The notes below the pieces were generated by a model. It searched no databases. It was not told the origin of the DNA and saw only the letters and a program-made list of their open reading frames with translations. 64,000 nt of DNA from Cellulomonas soli (GTDB taxonomy: Bacteria; Actinomycetota; Actinomycetes; Actinomycetales; Cellulomonadaceae). The stretch covers positions 2,046,001 to 2,110,000 of the forward strand of contig NZ_JACBZJ010000001.1 in NCBI RefSeq assembly GCF_013409305.1. Reading direction: 5' to 3'. The position numbers were made by a program, and so were the translations under genes. Positions 14,989 through 22,896 of the stretch are shown piece by piece. The first letter of the stretch is position 1; every line of letters starts with the position of its first letter.

Positions 14989-15975
14989 TCAGTCCTCGCG
15001 CCAAGATTCCTCGACGCATTCGGCGTCCTCATCCTCTATCTCACGGGCGTTGATCCGCTCGTAGGCGCCCTCAAGCTCACTACGAACGACATTCTCATCG
15101 CCGAGACGAGCGACGTGATAGCTGAAGAAGTCTCTCGTGGAGTGGATGAAGATGGGACTCACAACCTCACCGAGGACTGGGATCCCCGGACGCTGCTGAT
15201 CTGTGGCTAGGTCCAGGATGACCGAGACCCAGCGGACCTTACGGAAGAGACGCAGCATCACGCTCACGGACGGTTCGTAGAACGTGACGTCAAGGTCATC
15301 GAGCGCCGCTCCGGCGGCGCACTCAAGGCCATCACTGATGAGTTCTGACTCAATCGCGCGCGACACAGCCCACCTGAGCGAGAGCAGGTCGCGCACGTCG
15401 TCAGACACCTCGAGGCCCCTCGCGAGGGCGCTCCACTCAGTGAAGGTGCTGACCTCAGCGTCGTCGTTCCAGAGAGAGTCGAGGTGTTCGTATCGGCCCG
15501 CGCCGTTAGCGAACCTCTCGATCATGCTGGTAAGTCCGGGATCGAGGTCATCGATCGGTCGGGCGAGGAACGCCGACTTGCGCGCGGAGGCACCCGACTC
15601 CGGTATCGAAAGAGTCTCGACGGCGTCGAGCAGACCGCCGATCTTGTGCGAGTAGCCCCGCAGTCTGGGGAACTGCCCCGTGGTCCCGTGTCCATGGCAG
15701 GCGATCGCGAGTTTACATAGACGCTCGAGGCCCGACGCGTAGGAGTACATCCCGACGTGGAGCGCGTAGTTGAGGTCATCGCTACCCCACGCGTCCGCTG
15801 CCTGCCCTGCGGGTACGGAGCACAGCCTCCTGAGCCCCGTCAGGGCGAGTTCGGTGGCGAACTGGGTCTCTGCGACAAGGCTATGCCAGACGTGAGGGGC
15901 CATCCAGCCATTCAAGCCAAAGAGGATCCTCGACGTGGGTGGTTCCGGTAGCAATTGCGACCCATTCCCGGTCAC
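14989..15975 (-). CDS. Unknown protein, 328 residues
   Basis: GTG 15975 overlaps the upstream stop as GTGA, with GGAGGAG immediately before it; spacing is tight, so a slightly later start cannot be excluded. The protein is mixed alpha/beta and acidic, without signal peptide or membrane helices. Recognisable stretches are ALHVGMYSYASGLERLCKLA (a helix near residue 80) and a DFFSYHVARLGDEN segment near the end. Lower G+C and more Ser/Phe/Ile than neighbouring genes suggest lateral origin. Its coupling to a LRV/HEAT-like protein may indicate a two-component accessory, possibly defensive, system. Function unknown. Confidence 0.55.
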   Translation of the reverse strand: MTGNGSQLLPEPPTSRILFGLNGWMAPHVWHSLVAETQFATELALTGLRRLCSVPAGQAADAWGSDDLNYALHVGMYSYASGLERLCKLAIACHGHGTTGQFPRLRGYSHKIGGLLDAVETLSIPESGASARKSAFLARPIDDLDPGLTSMIERFANGAGRYEHLDSLWNDDAEVSTFTEWSALARGLEVSDDVRDLLSLRWAVSRAIESELISDGLECAAGAALDDLDVTFYEPSVSVMLRLFRKVRWVSVILDLATDQQRPGIPVLGEVVSPIFIHSTRDFFSYHVARLGDENVVRSELEGAYERINAREIEDEDAECVEESWRED

Positions 15976-16370
15976 CTCCTCCCGGATCGTCGCAGCGGTG
16001 GCGCCGGCGGTGGCGTGTCGGGGTGGTCGAGCCGGTGCTGGGCGGTGGCGGCGATGGTCGCGTCGGGGTCGAGGGCGAGTGCTTGGAGCGCTGGTCCGGG
16101 GGCGAGTGGGTGGGCGGCGACGCGGGCGCGGATGTCCGGGGCGGGGCTCGTGGCGAACCTTGAGACGACGCCGGCACTGACGTTCGGGTGCGCGAGGACG
16201 GCGCGGATGAGGATCGGGTCGGCGTCGCGGTCCTGGTAGCCCGGGGCGATCGCAGCGATCATCTCGGCATCCGAGGAGGGGTCCAGCGCGGTCGCGAGGA
16301 GCTCTGCGGGGTCACCGTCCTGGGCGATCTGCCAGGCGGTGCGGCGGGGAGGGAGCGGACGTCGGGGCAT
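15972..16370 (-). CDS. Leucine-rich-repeat-variant/HEAT-like helical repeat protein
   Basis: 132 residues from ATG 16370, without a clear ribosome site upstream. The sequence repeats a helix-pair pattern (ILIRAVLAHPNVSAGVVSRF; DIRARVAAHPLAPGPALQAL; DATIAATAQHRLDHPDTP) of ~24 residues, as in LRV or HEAT repeat proteins that act as binding scaffolds. It is translationally coupled to the 328-residue unknown protein by a GTGA overlap, so it probably delivers or regulates that partner. Confidence 0.5.
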   Translation of the reverse strand: MPRRPLPPRRTAWQIAQDGDPAELLATALDPSSDAEMIAAIAPGYQDRDADPILIRAVLAHPNVSAGVVSRFATSPAPDIRARVAAHPLAPGPALQALALDPDATIAATAQHRLDHPDTPPPAPPLRRSGRR

Positions 16371-16564
16371 GAGATCAGTGTGCGCGTCATCGAACGCCTG
16401 TTCGAATCAGGGCTCTCGCGGTGTGATGTCGACCACTATTGGCACGCTCGCGTGCTAGCTGGCGTCCGGCTCGTCCGGTGCCCATATCGCCATCGCATGA
16501 GACACCGGCGAACCGGACACGGCGTCGCGGTGGGTCGTCTAGACGTCCGGCTACCGTCAGTCAC

Positions 16565-16909
16565 GTGGTCGATGGATCGGTGGGTGCGGGAGCGCACCGG
16601 GGCGGCGTGCAGGGCGCCCCGGTGCTGCTCCACGCTGCCACCAGCCTGCCTGAGGTGCCGGTGCCCGGCGTCCCGGGCCTCGTGGTTCGGTCCGCGCTCA
16701 TGGACAGTGCCGGCCTGGCGGCCGTGCTCGGTATCCCACGATCGACCGTCGAGCGCATGGCTGCTGCTGGACAGGTTCCACACCTGCGGGTGGGTAAGCA
16801 CATTCGATTCACCCCCGGGCACCTCGGCGAGATCATCACCGACGCCGAACGTCGCCCGCGGGCCGGTGTTCACAGCCAGAGCCGGGGGAGCGCGCGGACC
16901 CGCCTCTAG
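16565..16909 (+). CDS. Excisionase-like helix-turn-helix protein
   Basis: The core from 16700 is a classic excisionase/AlpA-type HTH: SAGLAAVLGIPRSTVERMAA, then GQVPHLRVGKHIRFTPGHL, in which the VGKHIRF strand forms the wing. I place the start at GTG 16565 because a TACCGT -10-like box (16552-16557) lies 7 nt before it and no Shine-Dalgarno exists, consistent with a leaderless message; ATG 16700 is the minimal alternative. It converges with the integrase gene, the stops overlapping by a few bases, and probably sets the direction of recombination toward excision. Confidence 0.6.
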   Translation: MVDGSVGAGAHRGGVQGAPVLLHAATSLPEVPVPGVPGLVVRSALMDSAGLAAVLGIPRSTVERMAAAGQVPHLRVGKHIRFTPGHLGEIITDAERRPRAGVHSQSRGSARTRL

Positions 16910-18210
16910 GCAGGCTCGACCGTCACCGTTGGGCGCTTACTCGCGCGGCGGCCGGGCCGAGCCGTGACCTCGGCCTGCGTCGGGGCCTGCTCGAGGTTCG
17001 TCGGCACCGCCAGCATCTGACGGGCCATCGCGCGGGCCGCTGTCGGGTCGTGCAGGTTCACGAGACCTCCGTAAACATCCATGGTGATCTGGATGCTGCT
17101 GTGTCCCAGTGCCTCACTGATGATGTGGATCGGCGCGCCGTCGTGGAGCGCCCAGACCACGAACGTGTGGCGCAACATGTGGATGGTCGGCTGCTTTGAC
17201 AGACCTCGCGAAAGGGCGTCATCGCCAGCGAGCTTCCACCGGTTCTCGTGGAACTCCGGGTACCGCCAGGGGATGCCGCCGCGGGTCCGGAACACGTACT
17301 CGTTCGCGTCGCGCCCGGCGATCGTCGCAGCGAGAGCGGTTGCTGTCGGGCCATCCACGGCGACGAACCGGATCTTGCCGCCCTTCGGCGGGCCGAGCAC
17401 CCAAGCCCGGGTTTCGTCGGCGGCGGTGTCCACAGGGGAAGGGTCGTCCTTGGCCCGCTGCGACCAGGCACGCTGCACGTGGAGGACCATGTGCCCGCCG
17501 TCCTGCACCTGGCAGTCACCGACTCGCAGGGCGGTGACCTCACCCCAGCGCATGCCGGTCGCGAGGAGCGTGTCCACGAGGAGGTGGACGTCGTCACGGA
17601 GGCACGCGCGCAGCAACGCCCACTCCGCATGGAGGAAGAACCTGATCTGGCGTCGGCCCCGGGCGCTCGCCTCGGGCAGGTCGCTGAGCGTGCACGGGTT
17701 GTCCGTCCGGAGCTTCATGCGGCCGGCACCGTGGCTCATGATGGACGAGAGGAGCCCGTGTCGGTTCCGGACACTCTTCGGGGCAACGCCCGCATCGAGC
17801 TGGTCGTCGATCCAGTCCGCGACGTCGTCGTCGTCGATCTCGGTGAAGCCGCGGTCCAGCAGCGTCGTCATGTGCAGCTCCACCGTGCGACGGTCACGCT
17901 GCAATGTGTACGGCTTCACTTTCCCGCGGCGGACCCGTCGCTCCTGCTGGGCCCAGTGCGACTCGGCAACGGCCCGGAGCGTGGGTGGGGGAGGGGTGTC
18001 GTCCGGCGTGACGTACCCGACGCCCTTGACCCAGCCCGTGGGCCACTGCATCGAGGCGTCCTCGACGTCGAGGCAGAACCGCCGGGCGGCGCGCTCCTCC
18101 GTGAAGGACTCCGACGCCCAAGCACCAGCTCGGGTACCTCCGATGCGCCATTTCACCTGGTACGTCGTGCCGCCATCAGCACGCTCGCGGGCGATCGGGG
18201 TGGGGCTCAT
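16906..18210 (-). CDS. int: Tyrosine-recombinase integrase
   Basis: 434 residues from ATG 18210, with GGAGGA 6 bp upstream. An N-terminal arm-binding region (about 1-75) precedes a SAM-like core-binding domain (about 75-175) and the catalytic domain. Catalytic residues appear in order: Arg221 (GMRWGEVTALR), Lys in PPKGGKIRF, His344-x-x-Arg347 (HMLRHTF), His370 (LGHSS) and the nucleophile Tyr380 (TMDVYGG). It catalyses site-specific integration and excision of the element. It lies between the tRNA-Ser 3' end and the convergent excisionase-like gene, the usual arrangement for elements that insert into tRNA genes. Confidence 0.93.
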   Translation of the reverse strand: MSPTPIARERADGGTTYQVKWRIGGTRAGAWASESFTEERAARRFCLDVEDASMQWPTGWVKGVGYVTPDDTPPPPTLRAVAESHWAQQERRVRRGKVKPYTLQRDRRTVELHMTTLLDRGFTEIDDDDVADWIDDQLDAGVAPKSVRNRHGLLSSIMSHGAGRMKLRTDNPCTLSDLPEASARGRRQIRFFLHAEWALLRACLRDDVHLLVDTLLATGMRWGEVTALRVGDCQVQDGGHMVLHVQRAWSQRAKDDPSPVDTAADETRAWVLGPPKGGKIRFVAVDGPTATALAATIAGRDANEYVFRTRGGIPWRYPEFHENRWKLAGDDALSRGLSKQPTIHMLRHTFVVWALHDGAPIHIISEALGHSSIQITMDVYGGLVNLHDPTAARAMARQMLAVPTNLEQAPTQAEVTARPGRRASKRPTVTVEPA

Positions 18211-18263
18211 GGGATCCTCCTGGGTGCCCCGTGTTCCCCGGGGTGTTCCCGCAGGATAACGAA

Positions 18264-18306
18264 CGAAGGGCCGTTCCCCGCGTTTATGCAGGTGAACGGC
18301 CCTTCG
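18264..18306. terminator. Hairpin between tRNA and integrase
   Basis: A perfect 13-bp stem (CGAAGGGCCGTTC, 18264-18276, with GAACGGCCCTTCG, 18294-18306) and a 17-nt loop. It lies 7 bp after the tRNA 3' end, so it should terminate the leftward tRNA transcript and keep it from entering the integrase. Confidence 0.7.
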
Positions 18307-18312
18307 TGTCGG

Positions 18313-18397
18313 CGGAGGATGGGGGATTCGAACCCCCGAGGGCTTTCACCCAACACGCTTTCCAAGCGTGCGCCATAGGCCACTAGGCGAATCCTCC
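18313..18397 (-). tRNA. tRNA-Ser (GGA anticodon), probable integration site
   Basis: The minus strand folds as a class II tRNA: acceptor GGAGGAT pairing with ATCCTCC, a D-arm with CCTAGTGG, anticodon loop CTTGGAAAG with GGA, a long variable arm, and the T-arm GGGGGTTCGAATCCCCC. G is the discriminator base and CCA is not encoded. It reads TCC/TCT serine codons. Its 3' half faces the integrase gene, so this end is the likely crossover site, and the element must restore the intact tRNA. Confidence 0.93.
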
Positions 18398-18431
18398 CGG
18401 CCGGACGAGGATAGCCGACGCGAGCCGGGAC

Positions 18432-19064
18432 TCAGAACTCGGCAGTGCGGGTCCGCCGACGGGCGGGCCACGGTCGCCACGCCTCACCGGCGGCGGGCAG
18501 GAGCCGACGGACGCGAGCCGACTCGGTGACGTCGGCCGGGGTCGAGCCACCGCCTGCCCAGCCGTCGGGCTGCGTCAGGCTCCAGGTGATGCCGTCGTGG
18601 GTGACCGACTCGGCGAACAGTCCGTCGGCGACCCCGAGCACGAGCCGCTCGAGCCCGTCCGCCTCGCTCTCGACGGGCTCGTCGCACGCGTCGCAGCCGC
18701 AGATCGGGAAGACGGACTCATAGGCGGCACCTGCCTTGACGCCGATGCCGGGGTATCGGAGCCAGGCGAGCGTCAGCGGAGCCGCGTCGGGCATCGTCGG
18801 CGTGAGTCGCACGGCGCGCACCGCCGGGCCGACGCAGGAGAGCGTGAAGGGGGCTGAGTCGTCGCGCGTCACCTCGTACCGCTCGAGGAGGTGCGCGACC
18901 AGCGCGTCGGCCACGTCGTGCAGGGGGGCGAACCGTTCCGGGTGCGAGTCGTGGGAGTACGTCGCCTCGGGTGGGCGGTCGGACCACCGGCCGCCGTACT
19001 CGTACGACGTCCCGTCGGCGGCCGTGAAGACCTGGCGCGGGATCGGCGGGCGGACGTACGGCAC
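18432..19064 (-). CDS. Conserved hypothetical protein (DUF6226-like)
   Basis: 210 residues. I chose GTG 19064 (VPYVRPPIPRQVF), with TATGCT as a -10 box 6-7 nt upstream and no Shine-Dalgarno, consistent with a leaderless message; the extension to 19184 is Arg-rich. The opening VRPPIPRQVF and the order of later motifs (YSHDSHPERFAPLHDVADAL; a PICGCDACDE Cys cluster that may bind metal) recall the actinobacterial DUF6226 family. It is soluble and carries no known catalytic motif. It is the first gene right of the tRNA, and so ordinary chromosome. Confidence 0.6.
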   Translation of the reverse strand: MPYVRPPIPRQVFTAADGTSYEYGGRWSDRPPEATYSHDSHPERFAPLHDVADALVAHLLERYEVTRDDSAPFTLSCVGPAVRAVRLTPTMPDAAPLTLAWLRYPGIGVKAGAAYESVFPICGCDACDEPVESEADGLERLVLGVADGLFAESVTHDGITWSLTQPDGWAGGGSTPADVTESARVRRLLPAAGEAWRPWPARRRTRTAEF

Positions 19065-19165
19065 CCGGCGAGCATAGGGAACCGGTGCGCGGAGGGGTGG
19101 CCGGTGCGGGCATCCCGAACCGCGCGACGGCCGACGCCCACACGTCGTCGCCCTACGCTGACCCC

Positions 19166-19603
19166 GTGACTCCGCTGCCCCCACGGTCCGGCGGCCCGGG
19201 CCAGGTGCCCGCAGGTCCGTCCGACGACGCCCTGCTCGCCGCGCTCGCCTCCCACCTGGGGGTCGCGCTGGCCCCGCGCACGTTCACCGTCCGCGGGGAC
19301 GTGCGGGTCAGCGTCGACGGCACGGACGGTGGGGCGGATGCGCCGCCTCGGTTCCTCGTCGTCGTCAACGGCGGGGCGGGGCAGCTCAAGAGCCTGCAGC
19401 GCAACAAGGTGATCGCCGACGCGTTCAAGCTCGACTGGTTGCGCGGGGTGCTCGCGCCGGGGGCGCGGGCGGTGCTGGTGGTGTCGGAGCCGTACGCGCG
19501 GCTGTTCGCGTCCGGGGCGTGGCTTCCGGTGGCGGTGCGCGAGCGGGGCATCGAGGTCGCGGTGGTCGACTCCGCAGGTCACGTGCGTCTCCTGGCGGTC
19601 TGA
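19166..19603 (+). CDS. Hypothetical protein, 145 residues
   Basis: GTG 19166 sits a few bases after a TACGCT -10-like box, suggesting a leaderless message; the earlier frame start at 19085 is implausible. After a Pro/Gly-rich N-terminus the core alternates strands and helices: RFLVVVNGGAGQLKSLQRNK, then IADAFKLDWLRGVL and ARAVLVVSEPYARLF. This could be a small Rossmann- or nuclease-like fold, but I cannot name it. It is divergent from the DUF6226-like gene. Confidence 0.5.
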   Translation: MTPLPPRSGGPGQVPAGPSDDALLAALASHLGVALAPRTFTVRGDVRVSVDGTDGGADAPPRFLVVVNGGAGQLKSLQRNKVIADAFKLDWLRGVLAPGARAVLVVSEPYARLFASGAWLPVAVRERGIEVAVVDSAGHVRLLAV

Positions 19604-19618
19604 TCTCGACTTCGAGAT
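19603..19618. terminator. Short palindrome after the hypothetical gene
   Basis: ATCTCGA and TCGAGAT flank a CT centre, starting at the stop codon of the preceding gene. It is either a weak terminator or an operator for the operon starting at 19765; the 7-bp arms are short for a terminator. Confidence 0.3.
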
Positions 19619-19764
19619 GTAACGCACGTGTGCGACTGCACGTAACACGCCGTGGATAACGTCGTCCCTGTCAACGATCCCCGCGGGCCGTCGACCGTGT
19701 AGCTTCCGCCCGCTCTCCATGCGATCTGCGGCCTCTTTCGGGCTGCAGAGAGAAGGGAGGGCCC

Positions 19765-20325
19765 ATGGGCCTGCCACACCCGGAACCCGATGCGCAGGGC
19801 GCGACCGTCGTCCTCGTCGGCAATCCCCGCCCCGCGTCCCGCACCGCCACCGCCGCGCTGCGCGTCGCGCAGGTGCTCGACCCGGGCACCGAGCCCACGC
19901 TGGTCGACCTGGCCACGTTCGGACCCGCGGTGCTCGACCCGGACGCCACCGAGGTGGCCGACGCGATGGCGGTCGTCGCCTCCGCCCGGCTGCTCGTCGT
20001 GGCCAGCCCGGTGTACAAGGGCGCCGCGACCGGGCTGCTCAAGGCGTTCCTCGACCGGTACGGGCCCGGCGGGCTCGCCGGCGTCGTCGCGCAGCCCGTG
20101 ATGGTCGGCGCGAGCCCCGGGCACGCGTTCGCCGTCGAGGCCACGCTGCGACCGGTCCTCGTCGAGCTCGGGGCGACCTGCCCCGTCGCCGGCCTGTACC
20201 TGCAGGAGCAGCGGCTGCCCGCGCTCGGCACCGAGGACGACCCCGTCGTCGCCTGGGCCGACGCGGCCGCCTGGCCGCTGCTCGCGGCGCTCGCCGCCCG
20301 CACCCCGGTCGTCGCCACCGTCTGA
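19765..20325 (+). CDS. NAD(P)H-dependent FMN reductase (SsuE/MsuE type)
   Basis: 186 residues; ATG 19765 has GAAGGGAGGG upstream. It has a flavodoxin-like fold: the phosphate-binding loop VGNPRPASRTATAAL near the N-terminus, and the signature ASPVYKGAATGLLKAFLDRY (residues ~73-92), which matches the SsuE family. It reduces FMN with NAD(P)H and supplies free FMNH2 to two-component monooxygenases. It leads the operon that also encodes two such monooxygenases (24153, 25909), so it is the probable electron donor for one of them. Confidence 0.8.
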   Translation: MGLPHPEPDAQGATVVLVGNPRPASRTATAALRVAQVLDPGTEPTLVDLATFGPAVLDPDATEVADAMAVVASARLLVVASPVYKGAATGLLKAFLDRYGPGGLAGVVAQPVMVGASPGHAFAVEATLRPVLVELGATCPVAGLYLQEQRLPALGTEDDPVVAWADAAAWPLLAALAARTPVVATV

Positions 20326-20451
20326 CGACCGTCCCCGCGCCGCGGCCCCGACCGGCCGCAGCCGACCGCACACCCCCACCTCGCCTCCAGGTCCCGACCC
20401 CGTCGTCGGACCTGCGACCTGGCGCACCCTCCGCGCCGCAGGAGACATCCC

Positions 20452-20979
20452 ATGACTCTGCTCGATCCCGCACCGGCGACGAGCCGGCCGACCAGCCTCC
20501 TCGAGGAGCCACGCGCGTTCCGTGACGGGCTGTCCTCGATGGTCACCTCGGTCTGCGTCATCACGACCGCCGTCGACGGCCAGCGCTTCGGCTTCACCGC
20601 GAACTCGGTGACGTCGGTGTCGATGGACCCGCCGCTGATCCTCGTCTGCCTGGCCGACACCGCCGAGTGCCACGACGCGTTCCTGGCCACCGACTGCGTC
20701 GCCGTCAACGTGCTGGCCGAGGACCAGGCGCACCTGTCGACCGTGTTCGCCACCCGCGGCGCCGACAAGTTCGCCGCCGCACCGTTCCACGACGGCCTCA
20801 CCGGGGCGCCCGTGCTCGCCGACGCGACGCTCACCCTCGAGGGCCGCGTGCACGAGAGGACCACGGCGGGCGACCACACGATGGTGCTCGTCGAGGTCAC
20901 CGCGGTGGCCCGTGGCGAGCGCACGCCGCTGACCTACCAGGGCCGGCAGTTCCGCCGGCTGCTCACCACGGAGGAGTGA
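20452..20979 (+). CDS. RutF/HpaC-like flavin reductase
   Basis: 175 residues; ATG 20452 follows AGGAGA. The split-barrel flavin reductase pattern is clear: FRDGLSSMVTSVCVITTAVD, GFTANSVTSVSMDPPLILVC, DCVAVNVLAEDQ and the FA-x-RGADKF segment. Its length and order match RutF and HpaC, which reduce FMN or FAD with NAD(P)H for a partner monooxygenase. Together with the RutA-like and RutB-like proteins downstream it completes the three core functions of pyrimidine ring opening. Five bp separate its Shine-Dalgarno-containing end from the ATPase gene. Confidence 0.82.
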   Translation: MTLLDPAPATSRPTSLLEEPRAFRDGLSSMVTSVCVITTAVDGQRFGFTANSVTSVSMDPPLILVCLADTAECHDAFLATDCVAVNVLAEDQAHLSTVFATRGADKFAAAPFHDGLTGAPVLADATLTLEGRVHERTTAGDHTMVLVEVTAVARGERTPLTYQGRQFRRLLTTEE

Positions 20980-20981
20980 CG

Positions 20982-21860
20982 ATGACGGCCACCGAGCTGC
21001 TGCCCCCGCACGTCCTGACCGACCCGGACCACATCGTCGTGCGCGGCGTGCACAAGACGTACCCCGGCGCCCCGATCCGGGTGCTCGACGACATCGACCT
21101 GGTCATCGCCCGCGGCTCGTTCGTCAGCCTCATCGGGCCCAGCGGGTGCGGCAAGTCCACGCTGCTGCGGGCGGTCGCCGGGCTGGAGCCGATCGACGGC
21201 GGCGAGCTGACGATCTTCGGCGCGACGCCGGAGGAGGCCTGCGGGTACAAGGCCGTCGGCCTGGTGCCGCAGACGCCCGCGCTGCTGCCGTGGCGCACGG
21301 TCGCGCAGAACGTGTCGCTGCCCGCCCGGGTCAACCGGCGCGCCGAGCACCGGCGGGCCGCCCGGTACGGCATGGGCGGACCCGCCCGCACCGCCGGCGG
21401 CGTCGGGACGGCCGAGCTGCTCGACCTCGTCGGCCTGGCAGACCGGGCCAAGGCGTACCCGAGCCAGCTCTCGGGCGGCATGCAGCAGCGGGTCGCGATC
21501 GCCCGGGCGTTCGGGCTCGAGCCCGACGTGCTGCTCATGGACGAGCCGTTCTCCGCGCTCGACGAGTTCACCCGGGAGGCCATGCGGCTGCACCTGCTGC
21601 ACCTGTGGCAGCGCATGCAGACCACCGTGCTGTTCGTCACCCACTCGGTGCGCGAGGCCGTCACGCTCTCGGACCGGGTCGTCGTGATGTCGGCCCGCCC
21701 CGGGCGCATCCACGAGGTGATCGACGTGGACCTGCCGCGCCCGCGGGACCGCGAGGTGCTCGCCGACGCCCGGCTGCACGAGGTCGAGGACCGCGTGCGC
21801 GACAGCCTCCAGGACGCGTGGGACTCCGGCGCCAAGCCGGCCGACCTCGTGCCCGCCTGA
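20982..21860 (+). CDS. ABC importer ATPase (SsuB/TauB/ThiZ type)
   Basis: 292 residues from ATG 20982; GAGGAG lies over the previous stop. It has Walker A GPSGCGKST, a Q-loop (GLVPQTPALLPWRTV), signature LSGGMQQR, Walker B VLLMDEPFSALD and the H-loop FVTHSVREA. The LLPWRTV after the Q-loop and the MSARPGRI segment are typical of the nitrate/sulfonate/thiamine-precursor importer ATPases. It powers uptake with the permease and lipoprotein encoded next. A ~25-residue Arg/Gly insertion before the signature is unusual. Confidence 0.9.
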   Translation: MTATELLPPHVLTDPDHIVVRGVHKTYPGAPIRVLDDIDLVIARGSFVSLIGPSGCGKSTLLRAVAGLEPIDGGELTIFGATPEEACGYKAVGLVPQTPALLPWRTVAQNVSLPARVNRRAEHRRAARYGMGGPARTAGGVGTAELLDLVGLADRAKAYPSQLSGGMQQRVAIARAFGLEPDVLLMDEPFSALDEFTREAMRLHLLHLWQRMQTTVLFVTHSVREAVTLSDRVVVMSARPGRIHEVIDVDLPRPRDREVLADARLHEVEDRVRDSLQDAWDSGAKPADLVPA

Positions 21861-21889
21861 GCCGACCGAACGACGAGAGGACACCCCTG

Positions 21890-22801
21890 ATGGTCGTCGA
21901 GACCTCCGCCGCCCCGCGCGGCCGCACCTCCGTCCGCCGCGCGCCGGCGGCCCGTGGCACCGCAGCCGCACCCCGCACGGCCGCCGCGCCCGCCCGCAGC
22001 GCCCGCAGCACCCGCACGGCCGCCGGCCGGGCCTCCGCGCTGCGACCCGCGGTGTGGCTGCCCACGCTCGTCGCGGTCGTGCTCGTCGGCGTCGGCTGGC
22101 AGGTCGTCGCCGCGGGCAACCCGTACGTGCTGCCCGACCTGCGCGACGTCGGCACCGCGCTGGTCGGCGACCCGCTGCTGTTCCTGCAGAACGCGTGGAC
22201 CACGCTGCAGATCGCGCTGCTCGGCCTGGCCTACGGGTTCGTGGCCGCGTTCGTGCTGGCCGTCCTGGTCAGCGAGTCCGCGCTGCTGCGCCGGGCGATC
22301 ATGCCGCTGGCCAGCGTGCTCAACGTGACACCCGTGGTCGCCCTCGCCCCGGGGCTGGTCGTCGCGTTCGGCTTCGGGATGACGCCCAAGGTGATCGTCA
22401 CCGCGATCATCACGTTCTTCCCCGTGCTGGCCAACGTGAGCACCGGGCTGCGGTCCGTGCCGATGCCCGTGCTCGACGTGTTCCGCACGCTGCGCGCCTC
22501 CCGCCTGGAGGTGCTGACCCGGCTGCGCGTCCCCAGCGCCATGCCGTACACGCTCGCCGCGCTGCGCGTCACCCTGCCGCTGTCGGTCGTCGGGGCGGTC
22601 GTCGCCGAGTTCGTCGCCGCCGGCTCGTCCTCCGGGCTCGGCACCCTCATCAAGACCTCCGCCGCCAACTCCCAGCTGCCGCAGATGTACGCCGCGGTCA
22701 CCTGCCTGGCGCTGCTCGGCGTCCTCATGCTCGGCGTCATCGCCGTGCTCGAACGACGCCTCCTGTTCTGGCACGAGTCCCAGCAGCGCCCCCGCAGCTG
22801 A
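21890..22801 (+). CDS. ABC importer permease
   Basis: 303 residues from ATG 21890 (GAGAGG about 9 bp upstream). A ~50-residue Arg/Ala N-terminal tail, longer than usual, precedes six hydrophobic segments. The EAA-type loop that docks on the ATPase is visible near residue 205 as LDVFRTLRASRLEVLTRLRV, and PLSVVGAVVAEFVAA completes the BPD_transp_1 signature seen in SsuC/TauC/ThiX permeases. It forms the membrane channel with the neighbouring ATPase. Confidence 0.88.
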   Translation: MVVETSAAPRGRTSVRRAPAARGTAAAPRTAAAPARSARSTRTAAGRASALRPAVWLPTLVAVVLVGVGWQVVAAGNPYVLPDLRDVGTALVGDPLLFLQNAWTTLQIALLGLAYGFVAAFVLAVLVSESALLRRAIMPLASVLNVTPVVALAPGLVVAFGFGMTPKVIVTAIITFFPVLANVSTGLRSVPMPVLDVFRTLRASRLEVLTRLRVPSAMPYTLAALRVTLPLSVVGAVVAEFVAAGSSSGLGTLIKTSAANSQLPQMYAAVTCLALLGVLMLGVIAVLERRLLFWHESQQRPRS

Positions 22802-22896
22802 GACCCGGCCCGCTGGTCCCGTCCCTGTCCCCGACCCGTTCGGCACGTCCTGCGCTTCGCGTCCCCGGCCCCACCACCCCCACCTCGGAGTCCGTC

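Larger units (their letters stand above)
1..18397. mobile_element. Right-hand part of an integrative element inserted at tRNA-Ser
   Basis: A tyrosine recombinase gene (16906-18210) lies 102 bp from the 3' end of a tRNA-Ser gene and is paired with a convergent excisionase-like gene. Leftwards follow accessory genes typical of actinobacterial integrative or conjugative elements: a DUF2637-type membrane protein, a replication-initiator-like protein next to iterons, small HTH proteins, an HNH nuclease and many small unknown genes. Right of the tRNA the gene content becomes ordinary chromosomal. I did not find a second copy of the tRNA 3' end inside the window, so the left attachment site must lie before position 1. 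No FtsK/TraB translocase or relaxase is visible here, so self-transfer cannot be judged. Confidence 0.75.

Noticed and set aside
22054..22896. Frame upstream of and continuous with the binding-protein gene
   Set aside because: It is a shadow of the permease gene; the lipoprotein signal sequence starts properly at 22897.
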